Origin: Dehalobacter sp. DCM
Lineage (GTDB): Bacteria > Bacillota > Desulfitobacteriia > Desulfitobacteriales > Syntrophobotulaceae
Reading direction: 5' to 3'
Assembly (NCBI RefSeq): GCF_024972775.1
Contig: NZ_CP092282.1
Location: 930,001 to 994,000 of the forward strand
DNA length: 64,000 nt
A program made the translations under genes and the position numbers. The notes under the pieces were generated by a model. It saw only the letters and a list, made by a program, of their open reading frames with translations. It was not told the DNA's origin and made no database searches. Shown here piece by piece: positions 16,073 to 25,342 of the stretch; the first letter of the stretch is position 1, and each line of letters begins with the position of its first letter.

Positions 16073-17608
16073 ATGAACTTAATCAGTATTATGCAAGAAA
16101 ATGCCGGCCTGTTTTCTGACTCTGTCGCGGTTATTGACGGTGCGACCGAAAAATTCATAACCTATAAAGAGCTTTGGCGTCAGGTAAATGCTGTGGCCAG
16201 TGGATTAAAATCAATCGGAATAGCAGCCGGAGACCGTATAGGTTTATATCTGCCCAATGGCGCTGAATTCATTATTTCCTATTTTGCCATACTGATGATC
16301 GGGGCCATTGCTGTTCCCTTTGATATTTTATTTAGAAATTTTGAAATCAAATATATTTTAGAAAACTCATCGGCTAAAGCCGTTATAGGATTGGAAAGAG
16401 AACTAAGTCGGTTGCTTTCAATGCGTAATGAACTTCCAAATCTGCTATCGGTGGTTGGAGCCGGCGACCAGATGAATATTCAAGTAGATAGAAGATTGTC
16501 AGACTGGATCCAGGCCGAATGCCTGAATTATACAGAACCGGTTCAAATACTGGATAGTCAGCCTGCTGCGATTCACTATACATCGGGGACTACAGGGCGA
16601 ATGAAGGGTGTCGTTCTCTCCCATTATAATATTGCGGTGAATACAAAAATTAACGGACATTATCTGCTTGGGTTGAACGATCAGGATAGGGTGTTAGGAC
16701 TGTCGCCGTTTAATCATGTATACTATTTCCAGGTTGTTCTTGGGCCTCTGAGTGTAGGGGCTGCTGCTGTGACTTTGCCACGTTCTTCCCCACGACTGGC
16801 GCTGGAAGCAATTGAAAAATATCGGATAACGCATCTTTCGACAGTGCCAACCATGTTCCGTTACCTTCTTCAGCAATTTAAGGAAAAGAAATATGATTTA
16901 AGTTCCTGGCGAGTCGCCGGTTCCGCAGCCGCCAATATCAATCCGGATCTGGTTATGCAAATCAGGAATACATTTGGAGTTGATTTCTTTGATACCTATG
17001 GCAGTACCGAAGCGAGTTCAACCATAACCTATACCCGGCTGCGTCATTACAAAAGCGGATCGGTAGGAATGCCTGCCCATGGTTATATGGTAAAGGTAGT
17101 GGATGATCAGGAACTGGAGGTACCCGTAGGTGAAGTCGGTGAATTAGTTGTCCGAGGACCGGGTATTTTTAGAAATTACTGGGAATTGCCTGAAAAAACA
17201 GAAATAGCTTTTACGGTAGGCGGATGGTATAAGAGCGGGGATATAGCTCGTCTGGATCATGAAGGGTATGTCTATATCATTGGCAGAAAAAATGACATGA
17301 TCATTTCCGGTGGTTATAAAATCTATCCTTTGGAAATAGAAGAAATGTTACTGAGCCATCCGGAGATAGCCGATGCCATCGTCGTCAAGAGAAAAGATCC
17401 CAATCTGGGAGAAGTTCCTGTAGGTTACGTCATTTTAAAATCCGGAGCAGAATTAACACCGGATCAAATCATAACTTTCTGCCAGGAACGGTTGGCAAAG
17501 TACAAATGCCCGCGAATAATTGAGATTAGATCAGATTTCCCACGCTCACCTTCAGGGAAAACTTTAAGAAGATGCCTGGAAAGTGAGAATAATAAGACAC
17601 AGGAGTAA
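16073..17608 (+). CDS. Acyl-CoA synthetase (class I adenylate-forming, FadK/CaiC-like)
   Basis: A 511-residue AMP-binding enzyme. The P-loop YTSGTTGRMKGVVLSH, the A5 motif DTYGSTEAS, the A7 motif YKSGDIARLDHEGYVYI, the hinge GRKNDMIISGGYKIYPLEIE and the terminal lysine motif PRSPSGKTLRR are all present. It activates a carboxylic acid to its acyl-CoA via acyl-AMP. Its position at the operon end equals fadK (ydiD) in E. coli, so a short- or medium-chain acid is the best guess. The ATG at 16073 lies 6 bases from AGGAGG; the ATG at 16067 touches it. Confidence 0.88.
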   Translation: MNLISIMQENAGLFSDSVAVIDGATEKFITYKELWRQVNAVASGLKSIGIAAGDRIGLYLPNGAEFIISYFAILMIGAIAVPFDILFRNFEIKYILENSSAKAVIGLERELSRLLSMRNELPNLLSVVGAGDQMNIQVDRRLSDWIQAECLNYTEPVQILDSQPAAIHYTSGTTGRMKGVVLSHYNIAVNTKINGHYLLGLNDQDRVLGLSPFNHVYYFQVVLGPLSVGAAAVTLPRSSPRLALEAIEKYRITHLSTVPTMFRYLLQQFKEKKYDLSSWRVAGSAAANINPDLVMQIRNTFGVDFFDTYGSTEASSTITYTRLRHYKSGSVGMPAHGYMVKVVDDQELEVPVGEVGELVVRGPGIFRNYWELPEKTEIAFTVGGWYKSGDIARLDHEGYVYIIGRKNDMIISGGYKIYPLEIEEMLLSHPEIADAIVVKRKDPNLGEVPVGYVILKSGAELTPDQIITFCQERLAKYKCPRIIEIRSDFPRSPSGKTLRRCLESENNKTQE

Positions 17609-18087
17609 TGCAGTTCCAGGATAATATTTCCAACTCTATAACTTTATGTCCAAAAAATGTGGCCAAAATTTATCAACAAGACTTGCAAAACGTTCGATTG
17701 CCGTGTCAAAATAGACTTAGATCAGCTGCTTTGAACAGCTAATCGAACAACCGGCGTTGAAAAAGTACCTGATCACTTCGCAAAGGGAGGGGGCTTGTTC
17801 GGCGCCTTCTTTATTGGACTTCTAAAAAGCGTAACAAAGAAGGGTTTTGGCTGTAAAAAAGAGCTCATTTTTTTGGGGCTATGAACTGTTATTTATTTCC
17901 ATAAACTGCATAATTTTTTTTTTTACAGATAGTATTTTGACAATACAATGGCTATGATTATTTATCACCGATATAATTTAGCTTTTTATGCAGGCATATT
18001 GGAATTTTGATCGAATATATAAAAATCGCCATTGAATATAGCGAACCATGTTGATATCAATCGAATTATAGGAACTTATGAGCGGAT
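17609..18087. other. Gene-free stretch with one inverted repeat
   Basis: GTTCGATT (17692-17699) is complementary to AATCGAAC (17741-17748), enclosing an AGCTG/CAGCT hairpin, so the acyl-CoA operon transcript may fold here. A G-rich then C/T-rich segment near 17785-17815 could act as a poor terminator. TTGACA near 17938 may belong to a gtrA promoter but lacks a good -10. I see no gene. Confidence 0.35.
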
Positions 18088-18591
18088 GTGAGTCGTATTT
18101 TAAAAAAAAATGACTATATCGATATATTTAAAGAGTTCATGAAATATGTCGTTGCCGGAGGAATCGCGTTTATCGCTGATTTTTCCGTTCTATTTGTATT
18201 TCACGAGTATGTCCTGAAGGATCTGGCGTACTCGCTGTACATAGCGACATTTTTGGGGTTCATGGCCGGATTAACAGTCAATTATTTTCTTTCTCTAAAA
18301 TTTGTTTTTTCCGCAGCGAGAAATACGTCCTTAGGACGCGGGTTAAAAAATCAAATGATATTTACCCTGATCGGCGTTGCCGGATTGGCCATTAACGAAT
18401 TGGGTATGGTTATCGGTGTAGCGATTCTGGCTTTAGATTATAAGATCATTAAAGTCGTCGTAGCGGGGATCGTGATGGTTTGGAATTACGGTGCACGTAA
18501 ACTTTTTATTTTTAATCGCAAATACCTTGCCCAGCACCATGTCATGGTAGTCTCAAAAGAAACAAAGAATGAAGAACAGGGAGAATGGTGA
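18088..18591 (+). CDS. GtrA family membrane protein
   Basis: A 167-residue protein with four transmembrane helices (about 19-40, 47-68, 87-108 and 115-135). [20 protein letters not shown] and [10 protein letters not shown] are the GtrA signature. GtrA proteins are thought to move lipid-linked sugars (undecaprenyl-phosphate glucose) or assist glycan modification at the membrane. The start is GTG at 18088 without a strong SD. It forms a tight group with the FAD oxidoreductase (4-base gap) and the polytopic protein downstream. Confidence 0.85.
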   Translation: MSRILKKNDYIDIFKEFMKYVVAGGIAFIADFSVLFVFHEYVLKDLAYSLYIATFLGFMAGLTVNYFLSLKFVFSAARNTSLGRGLKNQMIFTLIGVAGLAINELGMVIGVAILALDYKIIKVVVAGIVMVWNYGARKLFIFNRKYLAQHHVMVVSKETKNEEQGEW

Positions 18592-18595
18592 ACGA

Positions 18596-20170
18596 ATGCC
18601 TAAAAAAGCGCTTATCATCGGTGGAGGCCCGGCGGGGTTGACAGCCGCCTATACGTTACTGAAGCAAACTTCGATCATCCCCGTCATCGTTGAAAAAGAA
18701 GATTTTGTCGGGGGGATATCGCGGACAGCCAATCACAATGGCAATCGGATCGATATCGGAGGGCACCGTTTTTTTACCAAAAGTCCGGAAGTTCTAAATT
18801 TGTGGCACGCACTGATGCCGGTCCAGGGCAAACCGTCTATCGATGATATTCTGCTTAATAATAGCGAAAAAATTCTTGTTCCGGGTGGTCCGGATCCCGA
18901 AACTGTCGATAATGTTTTTCTCATCCGCAGAAGGGTATCCCGGATTCTTTACTTGCGAAAATTCTTTGATTACCCTATCAGCCTCAAACTGCAGACACTG
19001 ACAAATCTAGGCTTTATCAATGTTATCAAGGCCGGCACGGCCTATGTCACTTCACAGGTATTCAAGCGGGAAGAAAAAACACTGGAAGACTTTATGGTCA
19101 ACCGTTTCGGAACAGCCCTTTATAAAATGTTTTTTAAAGATTACACCTACAAAGTATGGGGCAAAGATCCCAGTGAAATCGCTGCGGATTGGGGGGCTCA
19201 ACGAATCAAAGGCTTATCGTTGACAAAGGCCGTGATTCATATGCTGAAAAGCCCGTTTATGAAGAAGGACCTGGCTCAGAATAGCGTTGAAACCTCGCTT
19301 ATTGAACTGTATACCTATCCCAAAAAGGGGCCGGGACAATTGTGGGAGGTCATGGCGGACCAGATCCGCGCCATGGGCGGGGAAATCCGATTGAATACCA
19401 CGGCAGAAAAGTTTACATTAGCCAATGGAAAGCTTGTCTCTGCTGCCGTCAGGAACCATGAAAGCGGATTGCTGGAGAATATGGAAGCAGATTTCGTTAT
19501 CTCCTCCATGCCGATCTGTGAGCTTGTGTCTGCTCTGGGACCGGATATCCCGGCAGAGGTTAACGCGGTGGCATCCGAATTACCCTATCGTGACTTTATC
19601 ACCGTCGGGCTTCTGGTTAAGTCCATCAAGTTAAAGAATACAACGAAGATCCCAACCGTTAAGGATCGGGTACCGGATTGTTGGATCTATATTCAGGAAC
19701 CGGATGTGAAAGTCGGCCGCTTACAGATGTTTAACAATTGGTCACCGTATATGGTTAAAGACTTTGAAAGTACAGTCTGGCTTGGTTTAGAATATTTCTG
19801 TGAAGAAGGCGACACCATGTGGACCATGTCCGACGATGATTTTATCGCATTCGCCATTGATGAAGCAGAAAGAATCGGTATACTAAATAAAGGCGATATC
19901 CTGGACAGTGTACGGATCAAGGTGCAGAAAGCGTATCCAGCCTATTTTGGAAGTTATAGCCGTTTTGATCTTGTCAAGGAACACTTGAATACCTATTCCA
20001 ATCTATACTGTATCGGACGAAACGGACAGCATCGCTATAATAATATGGATCATTCCATGATGACCGCTATGGAGGCAGTCAGGCTAATTCAGAACGGCGA
20101 GAGCATGAATGACTCTCTGTGGAATGTCAATGCGGAAAAGGATTACCACGAAGAAGCAGACAAAAAGTGA
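18596..20170 (+). CDS. FAD-dependent oxidoreductase, UDP-galactopyranose mutase/protoporphyrinogen-oxidase-like
   Basis: A 524-residue flavoprotein. The N terminus [20 protein letters not shown] is the FAD-binding Rossmann motif, followed by [20 protein letters not shown], a pattern of amine-oxidase-like NAD(P)-binding proteins found next to glycan genes. The C terminus has [20 protein letters not shown], close to the UDP-galactopyranose-mutase-like end that contacts FAD. The substrate is unknown; modification of a polyprenyl-linked or nucleotide sugar is plausible given GtrA beside it. I chose the ATG at 18596 over an upstream frame overlapping gtrA. Confidence 0.8.
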   Translation: MPKKALIIGGGPAGLTAAYTLLKQTSIIPVIVEKEDFVGGISRTANHNGNRIDIGGHRFFTKSPEVLNLWHALMPVQGKPSIDDILLNNSEKILVPGGPDPETVDNVFLIRRRVSRILYLRKFFDYPISLKLQTLTNLGFINVIKAGTAYVTSQVFKREEKTLEDFMVNRFGTALYKMFFKDYTYKVWGKDPSEIAADWGAQRIKGLSLTKAVIHMLKSPFMKKDLAQNSVETSLIELYTYPKKGPGQLWEVMADQIRAMGGEIRLNTTAEKFTLANGKLVSAAVRNHESGLLENMEADFVISSMPICELVSALGPDIPAEVNAVASELPYRDFITVGLLVKSIKLKNTTKIPTVKDRVPDCWIYIQEPDVKVGRLQMFNNWSPYMVKDFESTVWLGLEYFCEEGDTMWTMSDDDFIAFAIDEAERIGILNKGDILDSVRIKVQKAYPAYFGSYSRFDLVKEHLNTYSNLYCIGRNGQHRYNNMDHSMMTAMEAVRLIQNGESMNDSLWNVNAEKDYHEEADKK

Positions 20171-20179
20171 GGATAGCAA

Positions 20180-21700
20180 ATGGATCTGGGGCATACAACA
20201 CGGAATGATATTTATGGTAAGACCCGGAGATTCTTATTCCTTATTTTCCTCTTGCCGTGTATGGCGAATTCTCTCCGGGAGATTGATAACGATTTCTGGT
20301 TTATTTTGAATCATGGTCGCTATGTTCTTGAACATGGGTTTCCGACGATAGAACCGTTTTCCATCCATGCCGGACTGAGTTTTGTTATGCAGCAGTGGCT
20401 GACTGCGGTTATTTTCCAGCTCATTTATACCGCACTTGGAACCGTCGGGATCAAACTTTTAGTATTTGTCTGTTATGTCATTAGCATTAGTGTTTTTTAT
20501 AAATTATGCATGAGGTTGTCCAGGAATTTTTTCTTCTTATCCTATCTCTTGACCATTGCATTCAGCTTACTTATTTCTTTTTTTATGGTGGAACGCCCCT
20601 TTGTTCTGATGACGCTGATTCTTTTAGTTGAGATATACGCACTTGAAGCGTACGCAGAAAATGCAGATAAAAACAATGCGCGACGCCTGATAATTGCCTT
20701 GCCTATTTTATCGATACTCTTAGTCAGTATACAGGCATCGATGTGGCTGATGCTTTTTGTATTGCTACTGCCCTATGTTATCGGCTCATTTCGATTTAAA
20801 ATCGGTGCCGTTTATGGGGAAACGCTGCCGAAGAAACCGATAGTTATCACGGTGGTATTAATGGCGGCAGCGGGTTTTGTCAACCCGTACGGCGGCGATG
20901 CCATGACCTATCTTCTCCGCTCCTATGGCGTCGATGAGATTAATTCACTTGTTGCTGAGATGTACCCCACAACAGTGACCAGCGGACTAGGGATGATTAT
21001 GTTCGGGATGATCGTTGTGATTTTCCTTGCCTTTGTCTTATACCGGAACGACCGCATGCCGGTCCGGTATGTCTTGCTTGTTCTTGGCACGGCGTATCTA
21101 GGTCTGTCTTCCTACCGCGGTTTCATATTCTTTATTATCTGCGGGATATTCCCCCTCGCCGCTCACTACCGCGATTTTAAGATCCCTGAACTGAGTGGCA
21201 ATAGCAGTCCGCGCACCTTGAAAATAAGGAAGATACTGATTGCTTTAGTGGGGTGCGCATTGATCTGTTTAGTGATTGCCGGCGGCAGCCAATATAAGAA
21301 TTTAGCCTCCACACCAGGCAATAGTGAGTTGCTGAATGCCGCAGTGGCCGTGGTAAAGCAGGATCAAGAGCAGGGAAATGTCATCCTCTATACAGGATAT
21401 AATGACGGGAATCTGGCAGAATATAATGGGATAAGGGCATATCTAGACACCCGGGCTGAGGTGTTTATCAAGAACAACAATCATAAAGAGGATATTCTTA
21501 AGGAATATTATGAACTGCAGACCGGCAGGCTGCATTATAAGACATTTCTGGAAAAATACCACTTTACGCATCTCATCTTAAATAAGAACAGCACTGAATT
21601 GCTTAGGACATATGTCGCACACGATCCTGAATATGTGATGATTTATGCCAATGACAGTTATGAAGTATACCGATTAAAAGCCTATAAAGGGGGAATATGA
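20180..21700 (+). CDS. Polytopic membrane protein, GT-C glycosyltransferase-like
   Basis: A 506-residue protein with about ten hydrophobic helices and a roughly 120-residue soluble C-terminal region. Near the N terminus EIDNDFWFILNHGRYVLEHG resembles the acidic first-loop motif of GT-C fold transferases, which use lipid-phosphate sugars. I cannot assign a family with certainty. The C-terminal part includes VILYTGYNDGNLAEYNG and several aromatic residues, as in other such proteins of spore formers. GAGGATAG precedes the ATG. Neighbours GtrA and the flavoprotein suggest one envelope glycan pathway. Confidence 0.6.
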   Translation: MDLGHTTRNDIYGKTRRFLFLIFLLPCMANSLREIDNDFWFILNHGRYVLEHGFPTIEPFSIHAGLSFVMQQWLTAVIFQLIYTALGTVGIKLLVFVCYVISISVFYKLCMRLSRNFFFLSYLLTIAFSLLISFFMVERPFVLMTLILLVEIYALEAYAENADKNNARRLIIALPILSILLVSIQASMWLMLFVLLLPYVIGSFRFKIGAVYGETLPKKPIVITVVLMAAAGFVNPYGGDAMTYLLRSYGVDEINSLVAEMYPTTVTSGLGMIMFGMIVVIFLAFVLYRNDRMPVRYVLLVLGTAYLGLSSYRGFIFFIICGIFPLAAHYRDFKIPELSGNSSPRTLKIRKILIALVGCALICLVIAGGSQYKNLASTPGNSELLNAAVAVVKQDQEQGNVILYTGYNDGNLAEYNGIRAYLDTRAEVFIKNNNHKEDILKEYYELQTGRLHYKTFLEKYHFTHLILNKNSTELLRTYVAHDPEYVMIYANDSYEVYRLKAYKGGI

Positions 21701-22044
21701 TGACGGAGTATCATGCAGCCGCTTGGGTGATTCCTATGGAAAGCGGACTGAAAAAGAAACATATCGATAAGGTACTGCGGATGTTGCCGGAAGATAGCGA
21801 ACTGGTCCCATTTGAAATTTTGGGGGAAGGTTCTTGCGCTTATGGGTTTGCTACAGTGGCCGTTATCGAAGAGGAAAACGGCCTGGGAGCGGTTATTGAT
21901 CTGCTGGAGCCACTCGTCGAGGATTGGACGGAGGACGCCTCCGACTGCACGGTGACATTGCCCGGAGGGAAGAAAGCTTTTATCGGCTGTGACTATCGAA
22001 CCGTTCTAGTCGGCAGAATAGAGCCCGAAGACCATCACCGTTAA
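21697..22044 (+). CDS. Hypothetical 115-residue acidic protein
   Basis: Unrecognised. The protein is soluble and acidic, with AAWVIPMESGLKKKHIDKVL at the start, and has two cysteines near the C-terminal half (ASDCTVTL and FIGCDYRT). It overlaps the preceding membrane protein gene by 4 bases (ATGA), so it is likely translated with it and may serve the same pathway. It is convergent with the DsrE-like gene. No known domain is visible by eye. Confidence 0.6.
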   Translation: MMTEYHAAAWVIPMESGLKKKHIDKVLRMLPEDSELVPFEILGEGSCAYGFATVAVIEEENGLGAVIDLLEPLVEDWTEDASDCTVTLPGGKKAFIGCDYRTVLVGRIEPEDHHR

Positions 22045-22059
22045 ATATGAAGCATTGGT

Positions 22060-22398
22060 TTAACCTATAGTGATCACTTTATCAGCCTGAGCCATTAAGT
22101 CCATATTCAGGTACATGTTCCCGATTTCGCCTACTTTGACCTGGTCCTTCAGATTATAATAATCAAGACAGATTCCGCACGCATAGAGGGTGACTCCCTT
22201 TTCGACCAGTGTCTTTAAGGTATGAAGCACGGGAGCTTCTTCTGTGACTAATTTGACGCCTTCATTGAGGAAAAGGATATGTGAGGGTAGGTTGTCGCCT
22301 TCACTCAGACTATATAAATAAGAATACATTAGTTTTTCGCCAAGAACAGCTTCTCCTTTTCCGAATCCTTTACCGGATATTAACAGAACATAATTCAT
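22060..22398 (-). CDS. DsrE-like protein, YedF C-terminal type
   Basis: A 112-residue protein of the DsrE/DsrF fold. It has NYVLLISGKGFGKGEAVLGE at the start, then the single conserved cysteine region GVTLYACGICLDYYNLKD, and ADKVITIG at the end. This is the C-terminal domain of YedF, a sulfurtransferase-like protein tied to selenium metabolism. The N-terminal TusA domain that YedF normally carries is absent. It is the last gene of a three-gene minus-strand operon with DUF3343 and a cysteine desulfurase. Confidence 0.75.
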   Translation of the reverse strand: MNYVLLISGKGFGKGEAVLGEKLMYSYLYSLSEGDNLPSHILFLNEGVKLVTEEAPVLHTLKTLVEKGVTLYACGICLDYYNLKDQVKVGEIGNMYLNMDLMAQADKVITIG

Positions 22399-22426
22399 TT
22401 TTTATTTGCTCCTTTAATGATTTTTT

Positions 22427-22660
22427 CTATTCCATTACGACAGTTTTCTCTATCAGAATGCCGTGTTCATTTAAGAATAACCCCACAGCCGACTGATTAA
22501 TCGGATCGATTTGAATCGCCAGGCCGCATCCTTGGCTAATTTTCGGCGGAACTGGAATAAGTAAAAAGGGCCAGGAGCCGGCAGCAAGGCATTGTTCCGC
22601 TTCAAGTGTTTTATGGACAGACCCGAAAATCAGAGCACATTTTTCTTCCTTTTTCACTGG
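22427..22660 (-). CDS. DUF3343 family protein
   Basis: A 77-residue protein with the DUF3343 pattern: CALIFGSVHKTLEAEQCLAA, then a proline-rich turn PVPPKISQGCGLAIQI holding a cysteine. The family is a putative Se/S-relay partner found beside YedF and cysteine desulfurase; its function is not proven. I chose the GTG at 22660 because GGAGG lies 8 bases upstream; the longer frame to 22717 would overlap the desulfurase gene. Only one base separates the two genes. Confidence 0.75.
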   Translation of the reverse strand, partial: PVKKEEKCALIFGSVHKTLEAEQCLAAGSWPFLLIPVPPKISQGCGLAIQIDPINQSAVGLFLNEHGILIEKTVVME

Positions 22661-22661
22661 T

Positions 22662-23798
22662 CTAACCTCCGACAATGGCTTTGAGAGCATCGAGCAGGCC
22701 CCGAATGTCGTCGTCATTCTGGAAATAATTCAAACTTATACGCAGTGCGCCCTGATCGATGGTTCCGGCAGTCCGATGGGCGAGGGGTGCACAATGAAGT
22801 CCGGAGCGGGTTACGATATCGAAACGGTGATCCAGTTCCAGTGCAACCTCATCCGGTGTAAAATGATTGAAGATACAGGATACCAGGCCGACTCGGAGCT
22901 TGGGGTCATCCGGTCCAAGGATCCGAATCTCCGGAATAGCCCTTAATCCTTCCAGAAGTAGGGACATCAGGTCGAGCTCGTGTTTGCGGATCTTATCCAG
23001 GCCTTCGTTCAGAATAAAATCAACCGAGGAACCCAAGGCAGCTATACCGGGGGTATTCCGTGTGCCGCTCTCCATTCCTTCCGGCCAGGTATCGGGTTGT
23101 TCCAAGGTTAGAGAATGGAGGCCGGTACCGCCGAAGATCAAAGGATTAATTTTTAACCCCGGCCGGGTATAAAAACCACCCACACCTTGCGGGCCCATAA
23201 GGCTTTTATGACCGGTAAAAGCTAAAAAGTCGATCTGCATTGTATCGACATGGATGGGGATAACCCCGGCGCTTTGAGCGGCATCGACCATAAACAGACA
23301 GTTGTGCTTTTTGGCGACCTGCCCGAGTTCAGCAATGGGCAAAATTCGTCCCAAGACATTGGAGGCATGCGTGAAGCAGAATAACCGGGTATTCTGCTGA
23401 ATGCACGCTTCGACATCGTCTATAGTCAGCAGACCATCGTGACTGCAGGGAACTGCCGTATAACTGACTCCCTTGGCTTTTAAATATTCCAGAGGACGGA
23501 CGACGGCATTATGTTCGAGAGAACTGATGAGCACATGATCGCCCGGTTTAAGCAGACCCTGAAGTCCTACGTTGAGAGCTTCGGTCACATTTTGCGTAAA
23601 TACGATCCGTTCGCTGTCGGTAATACCAAAAAGTGCGCTCAGGGATTTTCGCGTAAACAACAGCCCGCGTCCTGCTTGTAAGGACGCGCGATTGACGCCG
23701 CGTCCTGCATTACCGGCTTGTCTTAAAATACGGTCATGCGTGGCATAGACAACTTCCGGTTTTGGCCAAGACGTTGCTGCATTATCAAAGTAGTGCAA
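22662..23798 (-). CDS. Cysteine desulfurase family, class V aminotransferase
   Basis: A 378-residue PLP enzyme. The PLP lysine is in FTGHKSLMGPQG and the aspartate in FMVDAAQSAG; the catalytic-loop cysteine is in TRSGLHCAPLAHRT, as in SufS/CsdA-type selenocysteine lyases. It would take sulfur or selenium from (seleno)cysteine and give it to the two partner proteins. Start: TTG at 23798, 6 bases after GGGGAG, giving a protein beginning HYFDNAATSWPKP, the family-typical N terminus; the extra 26 codons upstream are low-complexity. The head gene of the minus-strand trio. Confidence 0.85.
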   Translation of the reverse strand: MHYFDNAATSWPKPEVVYATHDRILRQAGNAGRGVNRASLQAGRGLLFTRKSLSALFGITDSERIVFTQNVTEALNVGLQGLLKPGDHVLISSLEHNAVVRPLEYLKAKGVSYTAVPCSHDGLLTIDDVEACIQQNTRLFCFTHASNVLGRILPIAELGQVAKKHNCLFMVDAAQSAGVIPIHVDTMQIDFLAFTGHKSLMGPQGVGGFYTRPGLKINPLIFGGTGLHSLTLEQPDTWPEGMESGTRNTPGIAALGSSVDFILNEGLDKIRKHELDLMSLLLEGLRAIPEIRILGPDDPKLRVGLVSCIFNHFTPDEVALELDHRFDIVTRSGLHCAPLAHRTAGTIDQGALRISLNYFQNDDDIRGLLDALKAIVGG

Positions 23799-24178
23799 GG
23801 TATTCTCCCCTCGATTCGTTATCGTCGTTATATGCGTCATATGCATCATATTCTTTTTGGTCTTTTTAGTTTGCATATTCTTTATAGTCTTTATTATCTT
23901 TATAGGGTAGGATCATGTTTAACACGGATAGGGAATTGCCTGTTAGTGGCGATACCGATTCGTATTTATTGATTTAATCGATGGTGTATGATAGGTTTAA
24001 TTTTAGCACAACACCTTATTCTTTGCACTTAAGGCATGGAACCTATCGGAATAATCCATAGATCATAGGCTATCATATCGAAAATTTCACTGAATACGAT
24101 CATAGGCATCAGCCTATCTATTGGACAATCAGCGCGTAGCCCATCTGGGATTTTACGGCGTTCATGGCGGGGGTATCA
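23799..24178. other. Gene-free stretch with short repeats
   Basis: GATCATAGGC occurs at 24061-24070 and again at 24098-24107, and several CTATC/GATAG pieces surround it, so the region can form small hairpins. The segment 23820-23900 is repetitive (CATAT and TCTTTAT units). I see no gene; it is the divergent promoter region of the desulfurase and RluA genes. Confidence 0.35.
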
Positions 24179-25063
24179 ATGAAACGATTTCAAACATATC
24201 ACATTTCCGAAGACCACAAAGGATTATCCCTTGAGCATTATCTTAAAACAATACTGGCGTATTCGGGAAGAACCATTCAAAAATTGACCAGGCTTAATGG
24301 GATCAAACTTAATAATAAAAATGTCTTTCTGCAAAGGAGACTTCAGCAGGGCGATGTGTTGGCGGTACGGATACCCGATGACCGGTCTTATGGTGTTCTG
24401 CCTGAGAAAGGGCCTGTAGATATACTCTACGAAGATCAGGGAGTGATTGTGTTAAATAAACCGCCGCATCTGCTTGTCCATCCTGCGGGGCATACGTCAA
24501 CGGGGACACTCGCCAATTTTCTGGCCGGTTATTTTCAGCAAAAAGGCGATGTGATTACCATCCGTCCTTTACACCGGCTGGATCGGGATACATCCGGCTG
24601 TATTGTTTTTGCCAAGGATTCCCGAACCCAGACGTTTTTAGAAAAAGGATTGTCAGATGGCCGTTTTAAACGCACGTATTGGAGCGTTGTCGAAGGGAAG
24701 ATTGAACCAGCAAGCGGGATTATTGACATGCCGATCGGACCGCATCCAACCTTGCCCAACAGGCGAGCCGTTGACATCAATGGAGAAAGAGCGCTGACCC
24801 GATACACAACATTAAAAGCTTCAGAAAAATGGACACTCTTGGAGCTCAATTTGGAAACGGGAAGAACTCACCAGATTCGCGTCCATTTTGCCCATTTCGG
24901 GCATGCTGTGGTTGGCGATAAAATGTATGGGAAGCGCTCTCCACTGATTGACCGACAAGCCTTACATGCTAAATCAGTGACCTTTGTTCATCCGGCAAGC
25001 GGACAGCTTATTGAGGTACAAGCCCCGTTGCCTCCTGATTTGGCAAAGGTGATTGACGATTGA
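24179..25063 (+). CDS. RluA family pseudouridine synthase
   Basis: A 294-residue enzyme with an N-terminal S4-like RNA-binding part (GRTIQKLTRLNGIKLNNKNV) and the RluA catalytic motif PLHRLDRDTSGCIVFAK containing the nucleophilic aspartate. The later LNLETGRTHQIRVHFAHFGH and VGDKMYG motifs are typical. It makes pseudouridine in rRNA or tRNA; which site is not predictable here. The ATG at 24179 has GGGGG 6 bases upstream. It is a single gene. Confidence 0.88.
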   Translation: MKRFQTYHISEDHKGLSLEHYLKTILAYSGRTIQKLTRLNGIKLNNKNVFLQRRLQQGDVLAVRIPDDRSYGVLPEKGPVDILYEDQGVIVLNKPPHLLVHPAGHTSTGTLANFLAGYFQQKGDVITIRPLHRLDRDTSGCIVFAKDSRTQTFLEKGLSDGRFKRTYWSVVEGKIEPASGIIDMPIGPHPTLPNRRAVDINGERALTRYTTLKASEKWTLLELNLETGRTHQIRVHFAHFGHAVVGDKMYGKRSPLIDRQALHAKSVTFVHPASGQLIEVQAPLPPDLAKVIDD

Positions 25064-25075
25064 TAAGATTAGATC

Positions 25076-25162
25076 TTACCACCACCAGGTCCGATAGCGG
25101 TATCTCGGTCCCCAACCTCCGAAGAAAACGGGAAATCCAAATGGAAAGCCAAAGAAAAACAT
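25076..25162 (-). CDS. 28-residue half-aromatic microprotein
   Basis: A tiny frame starting ATG at 25162 with GGGGGG 7 bases upstream and stopping at TAA (25076). The 28 residues begin MFFFGFPFGFPVFFGGWG and end with an Arg/Tyr stretch and three tryptophans. It has 8 Phe, 4 Trp and 2 Tyr, half of all residues. I do not recognise a family. It could be a membrane-surface or spore-coat peptide. The -10-like CATATAGTA upstream resembles the mother-cell sigma-K/E consensus, but no matching -35 was found. The gene lies just after the rluA stop, on the opposite strand. Confidence 0.5.
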   Translation of the reverse strand: MFFFGFPFGFPVFFGGWGPRYRYRTWWW

Positions 25163-25342
25163 GCAATATCCCCCCTATTGATCACATGGAAAAATTAACC
25201 ATCTGGTATACTATATGGTTACCGGGGGTAGAAATTATCTTGTCTTTATCCATATAACAGATTTCTGTTGAAAAACACAACGCTATTGCAGTAACGACCT
25301 TTAGTAGGCATTACAGGCTATTTATGAGCGAACGATTAACAA

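Noticed and set aside
25060-25257. Plus-strand 65-codon frame overlapping the rluA stop
   Set aside because: No SD, low-quality composition, and it lies antisense to the better supported aromatic microprotein.
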